NCBI RefSeq assembly: GCF_947498515.1
Contig: NZ_CANMKO010000002.1
Location: 372,001 to 436,000 of the forward strand
DNA: 64,000 nt
Direction of reading: 5' to 3'
Origin: an uncultured Pelagimonas sp.
Lineage (GTDB): Bacteria; Pseudomonadota; Alphaproteobacteria; Rhodobacterales; Rhodobacteraceae
Positions 55,107 through 63,436 of the stretch are shown here, piece by piece. Positions within the stretch are counted from its first letter, which is position 1. Each line of letters begins with the position of its first letter. Position numbers and translations under genes: made by a program. Below the pieces are notes generated by a model. It made no database searches. It was not told the origin of the DNA and saw only the letters and a list, made by a program, of their open reading frames with translations.

Positions 55107-56159
55107 CTAAATCCCTAACATGCGCTGGTTGGCCGCCTGACCCGCCCCGCCGCCGGCGAAGTCATCAAATGCCTTCTCGGTTACCCGGATGATGTGGTCG
55201 CGCACAAAAGCCGCGCCTTCGCGCGCGCCGTCCTCGGGATGTTTGAGACAGCATTCCCATTCAACAACGGCCCAGCCGTCAAAATCATTGGCCGCCATCT
55301 TGGAAAAAACCGCCTTGAAATCGACCTGTCCGTCCCCCAGAGAGCGGAACCGTCCAGCCCGATCGACCCAGGGCTGATAGCCCGAATAAACGCCTTGCCG
55401 TCCGGTTGGGTTGAACTCCGCGTCTTTGACGTGAAACATCTTGATGCGGTCGCGGTAGATGTCGATGTTTTCCAGATAATCAAGGCATTGCAGCACGTAG
55501 TGGCTGGGATCATAGAGCATGTTGCAGGCCGGATGATTGCCAACCCGCTCAAGGAACATCTCAAAGGTGACCCCGTCGTGCAGGTCTTCTCCCGGATGAA
55601 TTTCATAACAGATGTCGACGCCCATATTGCCGGCCAGATCGAGGATCGGACGCCAGCGTTGGGCCAGCTCGTCAAAGGCGGTGTCGATCAACCCCGGCGG
55701 CCGCTGCGGCCAAGGGTAGAGATAGGGCCAGGCCAAGGCCCCGGAAAAGGTCACGTGGCGATGGATGCCAAGGTTGTAGGACGCAGTGATCGCCAGCTTC
55801 ATCTGCTCAACCGCCCAAGCTTGTCGCGCCTTGGGGTTGCCATGCACTTGGGGTGGCGCAAAGCCATCAAAGCCTTCGTCATACGCGGGATGCACCGCCA
55901 CCAACTGGCCCTGAAGATGGGTTGAAAGCTCGGTCACCTCAACGCCGTTTTCGCGGGCGGTTCCGAGAAATTCGTCACAATAACTGCGCGAGCTGGCGGC
56001 CAAGGCAAGGTCGATCAGTCGGCTGTCCCAGCTGGGCACTTGCACGCCTTTGTAGCCACAGTCCGCAGCCCATTTGGTGATGCTGTCCCAGGAATTGAAC
56101 GGGGCTGTGTCGCTGGCGAATTGGGCCAAAAAGAGGGCCGGGCCTTTGATGGTTTTCAT
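55107..56159 (-). CDS. TIM-barrel sugar phosphate isomerase/epimerase
   Basis: 350 residues from ATG 56159 (MKTIKGPALFLAQF); the frame extends further upstream without a better start. An AP endonuclease 2-like TIM barrel with the metal ligands expected of xylose isomerase-like enzymes: Glu in CYEIHPGED near residue 190, DPSHYVLQ near 225, HVKDAEF and the final Glu in VVEWEC. Works with the Gfo/Idh/MocA protein on the sugar brought in by the ABC importer; likely an isomerisation or keto-sugar step, as in inositol-like pathways. Confidence 0.9.
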   Translation of the reverse strand: MKTIKGPALFLAQFASDTAPFNSWDSITKWAADCGYKGVQVPSWDSRLIDLALAASSRSYCDEFLGTARENGVEVTELSTHLQGQLVAVHPAYDEGFDGFAPPQVHGNPKARQAWAVEQMKLAITASYNLGIHRHVTFSGALAWPYLYPWPQRPPGLIDTAFDELAQRWRPILDLAGNMGVDICYEIHPGEDLHDGVTFEMFLERVGNHPACNMLYDPSHYVLQCLDYLENIDIYRDRIKMFHVKDAEFNPTGRQGVYSGYQPWVDRAGRFRSLGDGQVDFKAVFSKMAANDFDGWAVVEWECCLKHPEDGAREGAAFVRDHIIRVTEKAFDDFAGGGAGQAANQRMLGI

Positions 56160-56296
56160 CGCTTTATTCCTTGGTTTTGGTGCCTGCGTCACGTGGCTAT
56201 CGCGACGCAAGCAGATCGAGTGAGGATGGCGGGTGTGGCAAGTTGGGAAAGGCTATTGGGAGTAGACCTTTCCCCGGATTTCCCGTGCTGTTCAGA

Positions 56297-57250
56297 TCAG
56301 AACGGCGAGTCTGGGAAATAAAAGCTGGCGGCGTTTTCTTTGGTGATCAAAGTCGCACCAAGAATATATCGCCCGGCCACCGGACCGTTGGATTTGAACG
56401 CAGCCACGGTGACGTCCATCGCGGTGGCGATCATTGACGGCGGATAAAGCACGTCCACCGGCACCAATTCGTTGCCATCCATGATGCCTTTGATGGTTTC
56501 TTTCATCCCAGCGCCGCCGACGACAAACATGCCGTCACCGTCGCGGCCCGCCTGTTTCAGTGCGGCAACCACACCAATGGCGATGTCATCATCCTGCGCC
56601 CAAACCGCGTCGATGTCAGGAAAACGCGACAGGAAATCCTGCATCACCTCAAAACCGTCATCGCGGTTCCAGTTGGCGTGTTTGTGGTCCAGCACGTTGA
56701 TGCCGGAGCCGTCGATCTCAGCCATGAAGGCGTCAAAACGTTCGTTGTCAATCAGCGTCGGGATGCCGCGCAGCACGACGATGTTGTCGCCCTCCTTGAG
56801 CCGGCCTTTCATATAGATCGCAGAAACCCGACCCAGTTCCGGGTTGTTGCCAGCGACATAGATGTCTTCGATGCCCGGCTGGCTAAGCCCTCGGTCAACC
56901 ACGGTGATCAAGGCACCGGATTTTTTCACGTTCAGCACCGGATCGGTGAGCGGCTCGCTTTCAAAGGGCAGAACGACCAGTGCGTCGATGCCATGTACGG
57001 AAACCAGATCTTCAAGTGCTGAGGCCTGAGCCGAGGGATCGGGTGAGTTGATCAACACCAGATCCACATCCGGATAGAGCGCTTCGAGCCGTTTCTCGGC
57101 CTGTTCTGCGTGCCAGTTCATGCCGGCGGCCCAAGCATGGGTCGGGGTGGGATAGCTGACCCCGATCTTGATGGTTTCTGCACTAGCCATACCGGTCAGT
57201 GCAAGGGTCGCCGCAGTCGCCAACGCCCCTATTTTGCCAAATGTATTCAT
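56297..57250 (-). CDS. Sugar ABC transporter substrate-binding protein
   Basis: 317 residues from ATG 57250. Signal peptide ending at GMASA near residue 25, then a LacI-type periplasmic-binding fold (KIGVSYPTPTHAWAAGMNWHAEQ, DALVVLPFESEPLTDPV, VWAQDDDIAIGVVAALKQAG and VLYPPSMIATAM). Class of ribose/xylose binders; ligand not deducible. It follows the permease by 89 bp, so a processing step or internal promoter is possible. Confidence 0.92.
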   Translation of the reverse strand: MNTFGKIGALATAATLALTGMASAETIKIGVSYPTPTHAWAAGMNWHAEQAEKRLEALYPDVDLVLINSPDPSAQASALEDLVSVHGIDALVVLPFESEPLTDPVLNVKKSGALITVVDRGLSQPGIEDIYVAGNNPELGRVSAIYMKGRLKEGDNIVVLRGIPTLIDNERFDAFMAEIDGSGINVLDHKHANWNRDDGFEVMQDFLSRFPDIDAVWAQDDDIAIGVVAALKQAGRDGDGMFVVGGAGMKETIKGIMDGNELVPVDVLYPPSMIATAMDVTVAAFKSNGPVAGRYILGATLITKENAASFYFPDSPF

Positions 57251-57339
57251 GTCTTCCTCCCTTTCGATTGGACGCAGCTCACCTGTCCGGTGGCGCCCGG
57301 TTCTTTCGCGCAAGTGGTTGCGAGAAACTCAGATTGTGC

Positions 57340-58356
57340 TCAGTTTGCCTTTGATTTGCGGCCAAAGTTGCCCCGTTGCAGCCAAACCGCCACGATGATG
57401 ATCAGCCCCTGCATGGTGCCATTCAGATAGTTGGAAATCATGTCGGTGAAGTTCAGGATATTGCCAATGGTGGTGAGGATCAGCGCCCCAAGGATGGTGC
57501 CGCCGATGCGCCCGTAGCCCCCCTTGAGTACGGTGCCTCCAATGATCACCGCAGCGATGGCCTCAAGTTCCCACAACACCCCTGTCGAAGAGGAGGCCGA
57601 GCCCAAACGCGGCACGTAGATGATGGTGGCAAGCGACACGCAAAGTCCCTGGATCACATAAGTTAGGGTTTTCACCCGGTCGACCTTGATCGCCGAATAG
57701 CGGGCCACGTGTTCGTTGGAGCCGATGGCCGTGCAATAGCGGCCAAACGCGGTGCGATTGAGCAGGAACCAGCCACAGATGGCCACCACGATGAACACCC
57801 AGACCGGGATCGGCAGGCCGCCAAAGCTGTCGTAGTAGACCGGGCGGTAGGTGCCGCGAATATCGTAGTTCAACGACAGCGTGCCGCCATCGGCGAAATA
57901 GGTCACGAGGCTGCGATAGATGCCCATGGTGCCAAGGGTGACAATGAAGGCTTCGATTTTGCCCTTGGTGGTCAGAAAGCCGTTGATGAAACCGGCGCCG
58001 ATGCCAAGGATCACAGAACAACCACAGCCGATCAACACCGTGGTTAGCCCGCTGCCGAAAGTGTCCACTGCGCCGTTCATCACGATGATCATCACCCCGG
58101 CGATCACCGCCGCCATCGATCCCACTGAGAGGTCAATGCCGCCGGCGGTGATGACAAAAGTGGCCCCCACCGCGATGATGCCGATAAAGGCTGACCGGGT
58201 GAGCAAGTTGGTGATGTTGCCTTCGGACAAAAACGCCGGGTTGAGCGTAAAGCCGATCACGCAAAGGATCAGCAAGGCGATGGCGGGACCAGCGGTTTTG
58301 AAATCAAAGCTGCGCATGAGGGTCTTGGTTGGTTTTGACATGGCGGTTTCAGTCAT
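57340..58356 (-). CDS. Sugar ABC transporter permease (RbsC type)
   Basis: 338 residues, eight to ten membrane segments. GGIDLSVGSMAAVIAGVMI and VLKGGYGRIGGTILGALIL are the conserved blocks of the RbsC/XylH/AraH permeases (BPD_transp_2). The start overlaps the ATPase stop by 8 nt; the in-frame ATG at 58341 is an alternative. Forms the membrane channel of the importer with ATPase and binding protein. Confidence 0.94.
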   Translation of the reverse strand: MTETAMSKPTKTLMRSFDFKTAGPAIALLILCVIGFTLNPAFLSEGNITNLLTRSAFIGIIAVGATFVITAGGIDLSVGSMAAVIAGVMIIVMNGAVDTFGSGLTTVLIGCGCSVILGIGAGFINGFLTTKGKIEAFIVTLGTMGIYRSLVTYFADGGTLSLNYDIRGTYRPVYYDSFGGLPIPVWVFIVVAICGWFLLNRTAFGRYCTAIGSNEHVARYSAIKVDRVKTLTYVIQGLCVSLATIIYVPRLGSASSSTGVLWELEAIAAVIIGGTVLKGGYGRIGGTILGALILTTIGNILNFTDMISNYLNGTMQGLIIIVAVWLQRGNFGRKSKAN

Positions 58357-59875
58357 GGGGGCGCTCCTGCTTCAATCCGGCGGCATAGCGCACGATTTCG
58401 GTTTCGTTGATGTGGTCCCCGGTCAGGATGCCGGTGATTTCGCCCTCGCGCATGACCACCACGCGGTGGCTGATGCCAATGATTTCGGGCATTTCTGAAG
58501 AGATCACCACCACCGACACCCCTTCGGCGGCAATAGCGGCGATGAAATGATAGATCTGTTGTTTGGTGCCGACATCGATGCCGCGGGTGGGCTCGTCAAT
58601 GATCAGGATCGATGGGTCACATTCCATCACTTTTGCCAACAAGAGCTTTTGCTGATTGCCGCCCGACAGATCACCGACCAGCACATTGGGGTCGCGCGCT
58701 CTGATGTCAAAGCGGCGGATGGCGCGCTCCATTGCCGCTGTCTCGGCGCGGGTGTCGATGGTCTGTCCGCGCAGGAATTTGGGCAGGGCAAACAGCGTCA
58801 AGTTGGGCTTCATCTGCTTGTCCAGCAACAGGCCTTTACCTTTACGATCTTTGGTCAGGTAAACCAGTCCCTTTTCGCGCGCAGCAGCAACGGTGGCGAT
58901 ATGCGCGGGCAGCCCGTCCAGCAAAAGCTCCCCTTCCTCAATCGGCGCCAGCCCACAGATCGCTTCAAACACCGCGCTGCGGCCTGAGCCGATCAAACCG
59001 GAAAACCCCAATACCTCGCCGCGGCGCAGGCCAAAACTTACCCCATGCACATCAGGCGCTTGCAGATCGCGCACCTCCAACACCTTGGGCGCGTCCACGT
59101 CGACCTCGTTGAGGGGCGGGTAAAGATCGGAAAGCTCGCGCCCCACCATCATCTGCGCCATCGCATCAGGCGTCAGCTCATCCGCCGCGCGGGTGGTTAT
59201 CCATTGGCCGTCGCGCAAGACCGTGACACGGTCGGCGATGGCTTTGACTTCGGCCAACTTGTGAGACACAAAGACCACGCCGACGCCTTTGGCTTTCAGA
59301 ATTTCGATCTGGGCAAAAAACAGATCGGTTTCGGCTTGGGTCAGTGTGGCGGTGGGCTCATCCATGATTAACACACGGGCGTCGCGGCTCATGGCGCGGA
59401 CAATCTCGACCATCTGTTTCTGCGCGATCGGAAGGTCGGCGATGCGGTCTTGCGGAGAGATATTTAGGCCGATGTCGTCAAGATATTGCTGCACAATCGA
59501 CGACATGGCGGGTTTATCAAGAATACCGCGGCGGCAAATTTCGCGGCCCAGAAACACATTCTCCTCCACGGTCATCTGCTCCGCCAGATTGAGCTCCTGA
59601 TGGATAAGCACCACGCCAAGCGCCTCCGCCTCGCCATTGGCGGGCAAAGCCACTTCGTGCCCATCAAGAAGTATGCGGCCAGAAGTGGGGGCGAGAAAGC
59701 CTGAGAGGATTTTCATCAAGGTGGATTTGCCGGCCCCGTTTTCACCAATCAGCGCATGCACTTCACCAGCGCGCACTTCCATTGAGACGCTAAACAGCAC
59801 CGGCACGGCGCCAAAGGATTTACTGATCCTGTCCGCTGCCAACACAGCAGTGGTCGTTAGATTGCCATCCGGCAC
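58349..59875 (-). CDS. Sugar ABC transporter ATP-binding protein (RbsA type)
   Basis: 508 residues from a GTG at 59875, which has GGGAGG seven bases upstream; the longer frame (ATG 59941) runs through the operators and is unlikely. Two cassettes: Walker A GENGAGKSTLMK near residue 50, signature around LPIAQKQMVEIVRAMS, Walker B VLIMDEPTATLTQ, then a C-terminal cassette with a poorer Walker A (GLIGSGRSAVFE) and LSGGNQQKLLLAK/IDEPTRGIDVGT. The degenerate second Walker A is normal in this family. First gene of the operon. Confidence 0.94.
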   Translation of the reverse strand: MPDGNLTTTAVLAADRISKSFGAVPVLFSVSMEVRAGEVHALIGENGAGKSTLMKILSGFLAPTSGRILLDGHEVALPANGEAEALGVVLIHQELNLAEQMTVEENVFLGREICRRGILDKPAMSSIVQQYLDDIGLNISPQDRIADLPIAQKQMVEIVRAMSRDARVLIMDEPTATLTQAETDLFFAQIEILKAKGVGVVFVSHKLAEVKAIADRVTVLRDGQWITTRAADELTPDAMAQMMVGRELSDLYPPLNEVDVDAPKVLEVRDLQAPDVHGVSFGLRRGEVLGFSGLIGSGRSAVFEAICGLAPIEEGELLLDGLPAHIATVAAAREKGLVYLTKDRKGKGLLLDKQMKPNLTLFALPKFLRGQTIDTRAETAAMERAIRRFDIRARDPNVLVGDLSGGNQQKLLLAKVMECDPSILIIDEPTRGIDVGTKQQIYHFIAAIAAEGVSVVVISSEMPEIIGISHRVVVMREGEITGILTGDHINETEIVRYAAGLKQERPHD

Positions 59876-59927
59876 AGTGTTTCCTCCCTGGTACGGGCGC
59901 ATTTTTGGCCTCGCATTGAAGCTCGGT

Positions 59928-59941
59928 GTAAACCTTTTCAC
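59928..59941. promoter_or_regulatory. LacI-type operator 1
   Basis: TGTAAACCTTTTCA: left half TGTAAA, right half TTTTCA. First of three copies of the same near-palindrome in the gap between the ATPase and the LacI gene. Confidence 0.7.
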
Positions 59942-59948
59942 AGCTCAT

Positions 59949-59962
59949 GTAAACCTTTACAT
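59949..59962. promoter_or_regulatory. LacI-type operator 2
   Basis: TGTAAACCTTTACA: 6-bp inverted halves TGTAAA and TTTACA around CC. Its centre is 21 bp from operator 1, two helical turns. Confidence 0.75.
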
Positions 59963-59970
59963 AATGCTAT

Positions 59971-59984
59971 GGAAACCTTTTCAT
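59971..59984. promoter_or_regulatory. LacI-type operator 3
   Basis: TGGAAACCTTTTCA, the same pattern with two changes. Its centre is 22 bp from operator 2, on the same face of the helix. Confidence 0.65.
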
Positions 59985-60076
59985 GGACTCAGCAAGGGGC
60001 TATACCCTAGGCAAAGATACTGAAATGTCAGCAAATACCGCGCCCCGATTGCTGGCGCGCGGCAGGACCCAAAACC

Positions 60077-61105
60077 GTGAAGCAGCCCGTTCAAAAAGCC
60101 GCCACTATCGAGGATGTTGCCAAGCTGGCAGGGGTGTCGATTGCCACCGTCAGCCGGACGATTCGCAACCCGGAGAAAGTGGCGGAAAGCACCCGCAAGA
60201 AAGTAACCGGCGCCATTGCCCGCACCGGCTATACCGCTAATGCCATGGCCCAGAGCCTGCGCATGCAGCGCTCGCGCATGGTGTTGGTGCTGGCACCATC
60301 AATCGCCGACCCCAATTTTCCGGGCATCCTGATCGGTCTGGAAAAAGTCGCCAATGAACGCGGCTATGGAGTGTTGATCGGCAATACCCATGGCGAAGTC
60401 AGCCTTGAGGCGACGCACATGCGTTTCCTGTCGACCGGCATGGCGGATGGGGTGATTTTGCTAACTGGGCATTTGCCGGTGGCAGGGCAACCACAGCCAA
60501 TCACCACCCTGCCACCGGCGGTGGCAGTGGGGCGACCGATTGATGGGCGCGTTGGCGGTGGGGCGATTGCCTTTGTCGGGGTTGAGGATGTGGCGGCCAG
60601 CAAAATGGCCACCGAATATTTGGTATCACTCGGGCACCGGAGGATTGTCTATGTCACCGGCGGGCCCGGCAACATGGTGTCCGAGCGGCGCGAACAGGGT
60701 TATCGTCAAGGGCTTGCGGAATATGCCGAACCGCTGACAAATTGGTGCATTGACGGCGATGGTTCCAGCGAAGGCGGGCGCGCAGCGGTGGAGCGGCTGT
60801 TTATCAAAGACACGTTGCCTTCGGCGTTTTTCTGCTACAACGACGATACGGCCATAGGGGTGATTTCGGCCTTGCGTCTGCGCGGCTATGCGGTTCCCGG
60901 TGATTTCTCGGTGATCGGGTTTGACGATATCCCCTTTGCCAACAACATCACCCCGGCGTTGACCACCATCCGCCAACCGCGCAGCCACATTGGTGAGCGG
61001 GCGATGACGCTGCTGCTTGACGCGCTAGAAGGCCGCGAAGCGGCGGTTGGTCAAGAGCTGCTGCATGGGGATCTGGTGGTGCGGGAGAGCTGTGGCCCGG
61101 CTTGA
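60077..61105 (+). CDS. LacI family transcriptional regulator
   Basis: 342 residues from a GTG at 60077 (AGGA in the leader). N-terminal HTH: ATIEDVAKLAGVSIATVSRTIRNPEKVAEST, with hinge helix RTGYTANAMAQSLR, then a sugar-binding core (IADPNFPGILIGLEKVAN, SLGHRRIVYVTGGP, GFDDIPFANNITPALTTIRQP). It sits divergent to the sugar importer operon with three operators between, so it very likely represses that operon until an inducing sugar binds. Confidence 0.94.
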   Translation: MKQPVQKAATIEDVAKLAGVSIATVSRTIRNPEKVAESTRKKVTGAIARTGYTANAMAQSLRMQRSRMVLVLAPSIADPNFPGILIGLEKVANERGYGVLIGNTHGEVSLEATHMRFLSTGMADGVILLTGHLPVAGQPQPITTLPPAVAVGRPIDGRVGGGAIAFVGVEDVAASKMATEYLVSLGHRRIVYVTGGPGNMVSERREQGYRQGLAEYAEPLTNWCIDGDGSSEGGRAAVERLFIKDTLPSAFFCYNDDTAIGVISALRLRGYAVPGDFSVIGFDDIPFANNITPALTTIRQPRSHIGERAMTLLLDALEGREAAVGQELLHGDLVVRESCGPA

Positions 61106-61300
61106 CGGTGACGTTTGGCCTGAGGTCTAACCTCTTGCAGACCTATATGCTCAGCGGGTTGGTTTTCTGAAACCCACCATAAAGTTTCCTGGTTGTCGCA
61201 AATGACCGCCATCCGGAAATTCAATAAGGTCGTTCGACTAGGTAGCCGAACGACCGGTTTGGGGGCGAGAAGATCATCTCCCGCCGCCGACCCTTTTACG

Positions 61301-63436
61301 TCACAGAATGAGATCACTCGCATCGATGGTTGGCGCTCCGGTCACATCGACCGAAAAGTCGGACGCACTGTCGCCGTCAAGGTCGATATAAAGCCGCCCG
61401 ACGGTCGCGTTGTAGCGCACTTCGTTTGCGGCACCCGTGTAGCCCGCTACGAAGGTCAGCGTGCCAGAAAAGCCCGAGAGGTCGATCATGTCGCCATCCT
61501 CGAAATCCGTGATCACGTCACGGTTCGACCCATGTGCGCTTTGCAATTCGCTCGAAAAAACAAACACATCCGCGCCAGATCCGCCCTCCAACGTATCACG
61601 ACCAAGCCCGCCAATTAGCCGGTCAGCATCCGCGCCGCCCTGCAGCAAGTCATTGCCGTCATTGCCCGATAACGTGTCTGCACCGCGGCCGCCCAGAAGA
61701 TCATCGTCATCATCTCCTCCGCGCATCAGATCATCGCCCAACCCGCCCAAGAGCATGTCATTGCCGGCCTCGCCGCCCAGATCGTCGTCGCCAGTGCCGC
61801 CAAAAACCGCGTCATCGCCATTGCCGCCGCGCAAATAATCATCGCCCGCATTGCCTGCGAGTGTGTCATTGTCATTGCCGCCGAACATGCGGTCATTGTC
61901 GTCGCCGCCGCGCAGCGTATCCTCGCCGTCATTGCCCGAGAGCGTGTCGGCCCCCGAACCGCCTCGCGCCCAGTCAGCGCCGTTATCGCCGCGCGCGAAA
62001 TCATTGCCAGACCCTGCCACGATCCCATCCGCACCATCACCGCCCTCAACGCTGTCATCGCCAGAGCCGCCAAGAAGATCATCATCGCCCGTGCCGCCAA
62101 GCAGCGTGTCATCCCCGCCCAACCCTTGCAAAACGTCATCGCCGGCACCGCCATCGGCGCTGTCATCACCTGACCCGGTGTCGAGCTGATCATCCCCTGC
62201 GCCGCCGTGCATCGTATCGTCACCACCAAGGCCGGAGACGACATCAGCACCAGCGCCGCCGGACAGATCATCCGCGCCATTGCCCCCCGTCACCACGTCA
62301 TCGCCGCCACCGACCTCATAGACGTTGACGGCGTTATCACTCCGCCCAGTGATCAGCAGGTAGGTGGTGCCGTCAATGGTCACCGAATGGTGGCGCGCTG
62401 CACTGCTGAGCGCCCCTTCGCCATTATTGTCGACAAGGCTTTGCAGCACTGTCAGCTCGCCGGTGTGTCCGCTCAAGGGGTTTTGGTCGATTGCAAAAAA
62501 ATGCGCCTGGCTGCTGTAAAACGCCGTAACCGAAAGAAAAAGCTGATCACCGATCTCGACGATCTCTGCTTCACGGGCCCCATCCAACGCGGAATCGGAC
62601 TGCATTCGTTGCTCCAGTTCAATCGAGCTACCATCGAAGGACAGAACCGAAATGGCATTGCCGCTTTGTTCGGGGACATAGAGATAGGCAGTGCCATCAA
62701 TGACCACCGCATCAAGGAAGTCCGCGCCATCGAGAACACCATCCGCGGCCCCGTCAATGCTAGCGGTATGCGTTAGGGCACCGGTGGTCTCATTCACTGA
62801 AAAGATCGAGACGCCATCATCGAAAAATCCGGTTGCGGCGATAAACTGGGTTTCGTTTAAGTAGAAAGAGGCTAGGCCATGGGGTCCATTCAGTTCCAAA
62901 GTCGCATCATCATCGACATTCTCTACGCTTGTTAGCCCACCTGACGCAGCCACTTCGAAGACGCTTAAACCGTCGATATTGTTGCCCATGACATAAAGAA
63001 ATGTTCCCCCGGATAGGGTTAGAATCTCAATATCGTAGGTAGAATCTAAATTGTAATCTGGGTCATCCGTTTGAAAAACAGCATCTGCAAAGGTCAGGTA
63101 AGGGGCGGTGTCCCCAATCGTATAGATGGTGACCCCATCATCGCTGAATCCTCCTGCGGCTAGGAACTGAGTGCCGGCCACTTCGAAAACCTTGACCTGA
63201 TAGGCCTGATCAATAGAGGTGCCAGCAGCATCATTGACGACAGCAACCGGCGTCAGGGTTCCATCCGCCGACAGGGTCGAGACCTGGATCGCGTCGTCAA
63301 AGGCCGAAGCGGTATAGATGTAGGTGGTGCCGTTCACCACCGCGCTGGCGATTCCATTTGCACCGTTCAACCCGAGGCTTGCGGTATCGACCAATGTGTC
63401 GGTGAGTGTCAGGCTGCTGCCGGAGAGTGTGACCAT
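61301..63436 (-). CDS. Secreted RTX protein with N-terminal beta-propeller
   Basis: 711 residues. The first 370 residues form a repeat-rich beta-propeller of the lactonase kind (recurring VVNGTTYIYTASAFDDAIQV and VVIDGTAYLYVPEQSGN units). Residues from about 375 to 630 are RTX nonapeptides (GGxGxDxxx, for example GGAGDDVLQGLGGDDTLLGG), which bind calcium and fold after export. The C-terminal 80 residues (FVFSSELQSAHGSNRDVITDFEDGDMIDL and ending DASDLIL) form the type I secretion signal and a PRTP-like tail. No signal peptide. Partner T1SS genes are not in the window. Confidence 0.88.
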   Translation of the reverse strand: MVTLSGSSLTLTDTLVDTASLGLNGANGIASAVVNGTTYIYTASAFDDAIQVSTLSADGTLTPVAVVNDAAGTSIDQAYQVKVFEVAGTQFLAAGGFSDDGVTIYTIGDTAPYLTFADAVFQTDDPDYNLDSTYDIEILTLSGGTFLYVMGNNIDGLSVFEVAASGGLTSVENVDDDATLELNGPHGLASFYLNETQFIAATGFFDDGVSIFSVNETTGALTHTASIDGAADGVLDGADFLDAVVIDGTAYLYVPEQSGNAISVLSFDGSSIELEQRMQSDSALDGAREAEIVEIGDQLFLSVTAFYSSQAHFFAIDQNPLSGHTGELTVLQSLVDNNGEGALSSAARHHSVTIDGTTYLLITGRSDNAVNVYEVGGGDDVVTGGNGADDLSGGAGADVVSGLGGDDTMHGGAGDDQLDTGSGDDSADGGAGDDVLQGLGGDDTLLGGTGDDDLLGGSGDDSVEGGDGADGIVAGSGNDFARGDNGADWARGGSGADTLSGNDGEDTLRGGDDNDRMFGGNDNDTLAGNAGDDYLRGGNGDDAVFGGTGDDDLGGEAGNDMLLGGLGDDLMRGGDDDDDLLGGRGADTLSGNDGNDLLQGGADADRLIGGLGRDTLEGGSGADVFVFSSELQSAHGSNRDVITDFEDGDMIDLSGFSGTLTFVAGYTGAANEVRYNATVGRLYIDLDGDSASDFSVDVTGAPTIDASDLIL
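61527..62310 (-). repeat. RTX nonapeptide-coding repeat block
   Basis: Roughly 28 copies of a 27-bp unit coding for GGxGxDxxx in frame; boundaries are approximate. The long open frames on the plus strand across this block (for example at 61534-62328) are artefacts of the repeat. Confidence 0.8.

Noticed and set aside
59875-59941. Longer N-terminus of the sugar ABC ATPase (ATG 59941)
   Set aside because: It would run through the operator region and lacks a ribosome site, while GTG 59875 has GGGAGG at the right distance.
61534-62328. Long plus-strand frames across the RTX block
   Set aside because: Arg/His/Pro-rich reading arises from the GGxGxD repeat on the other strand.
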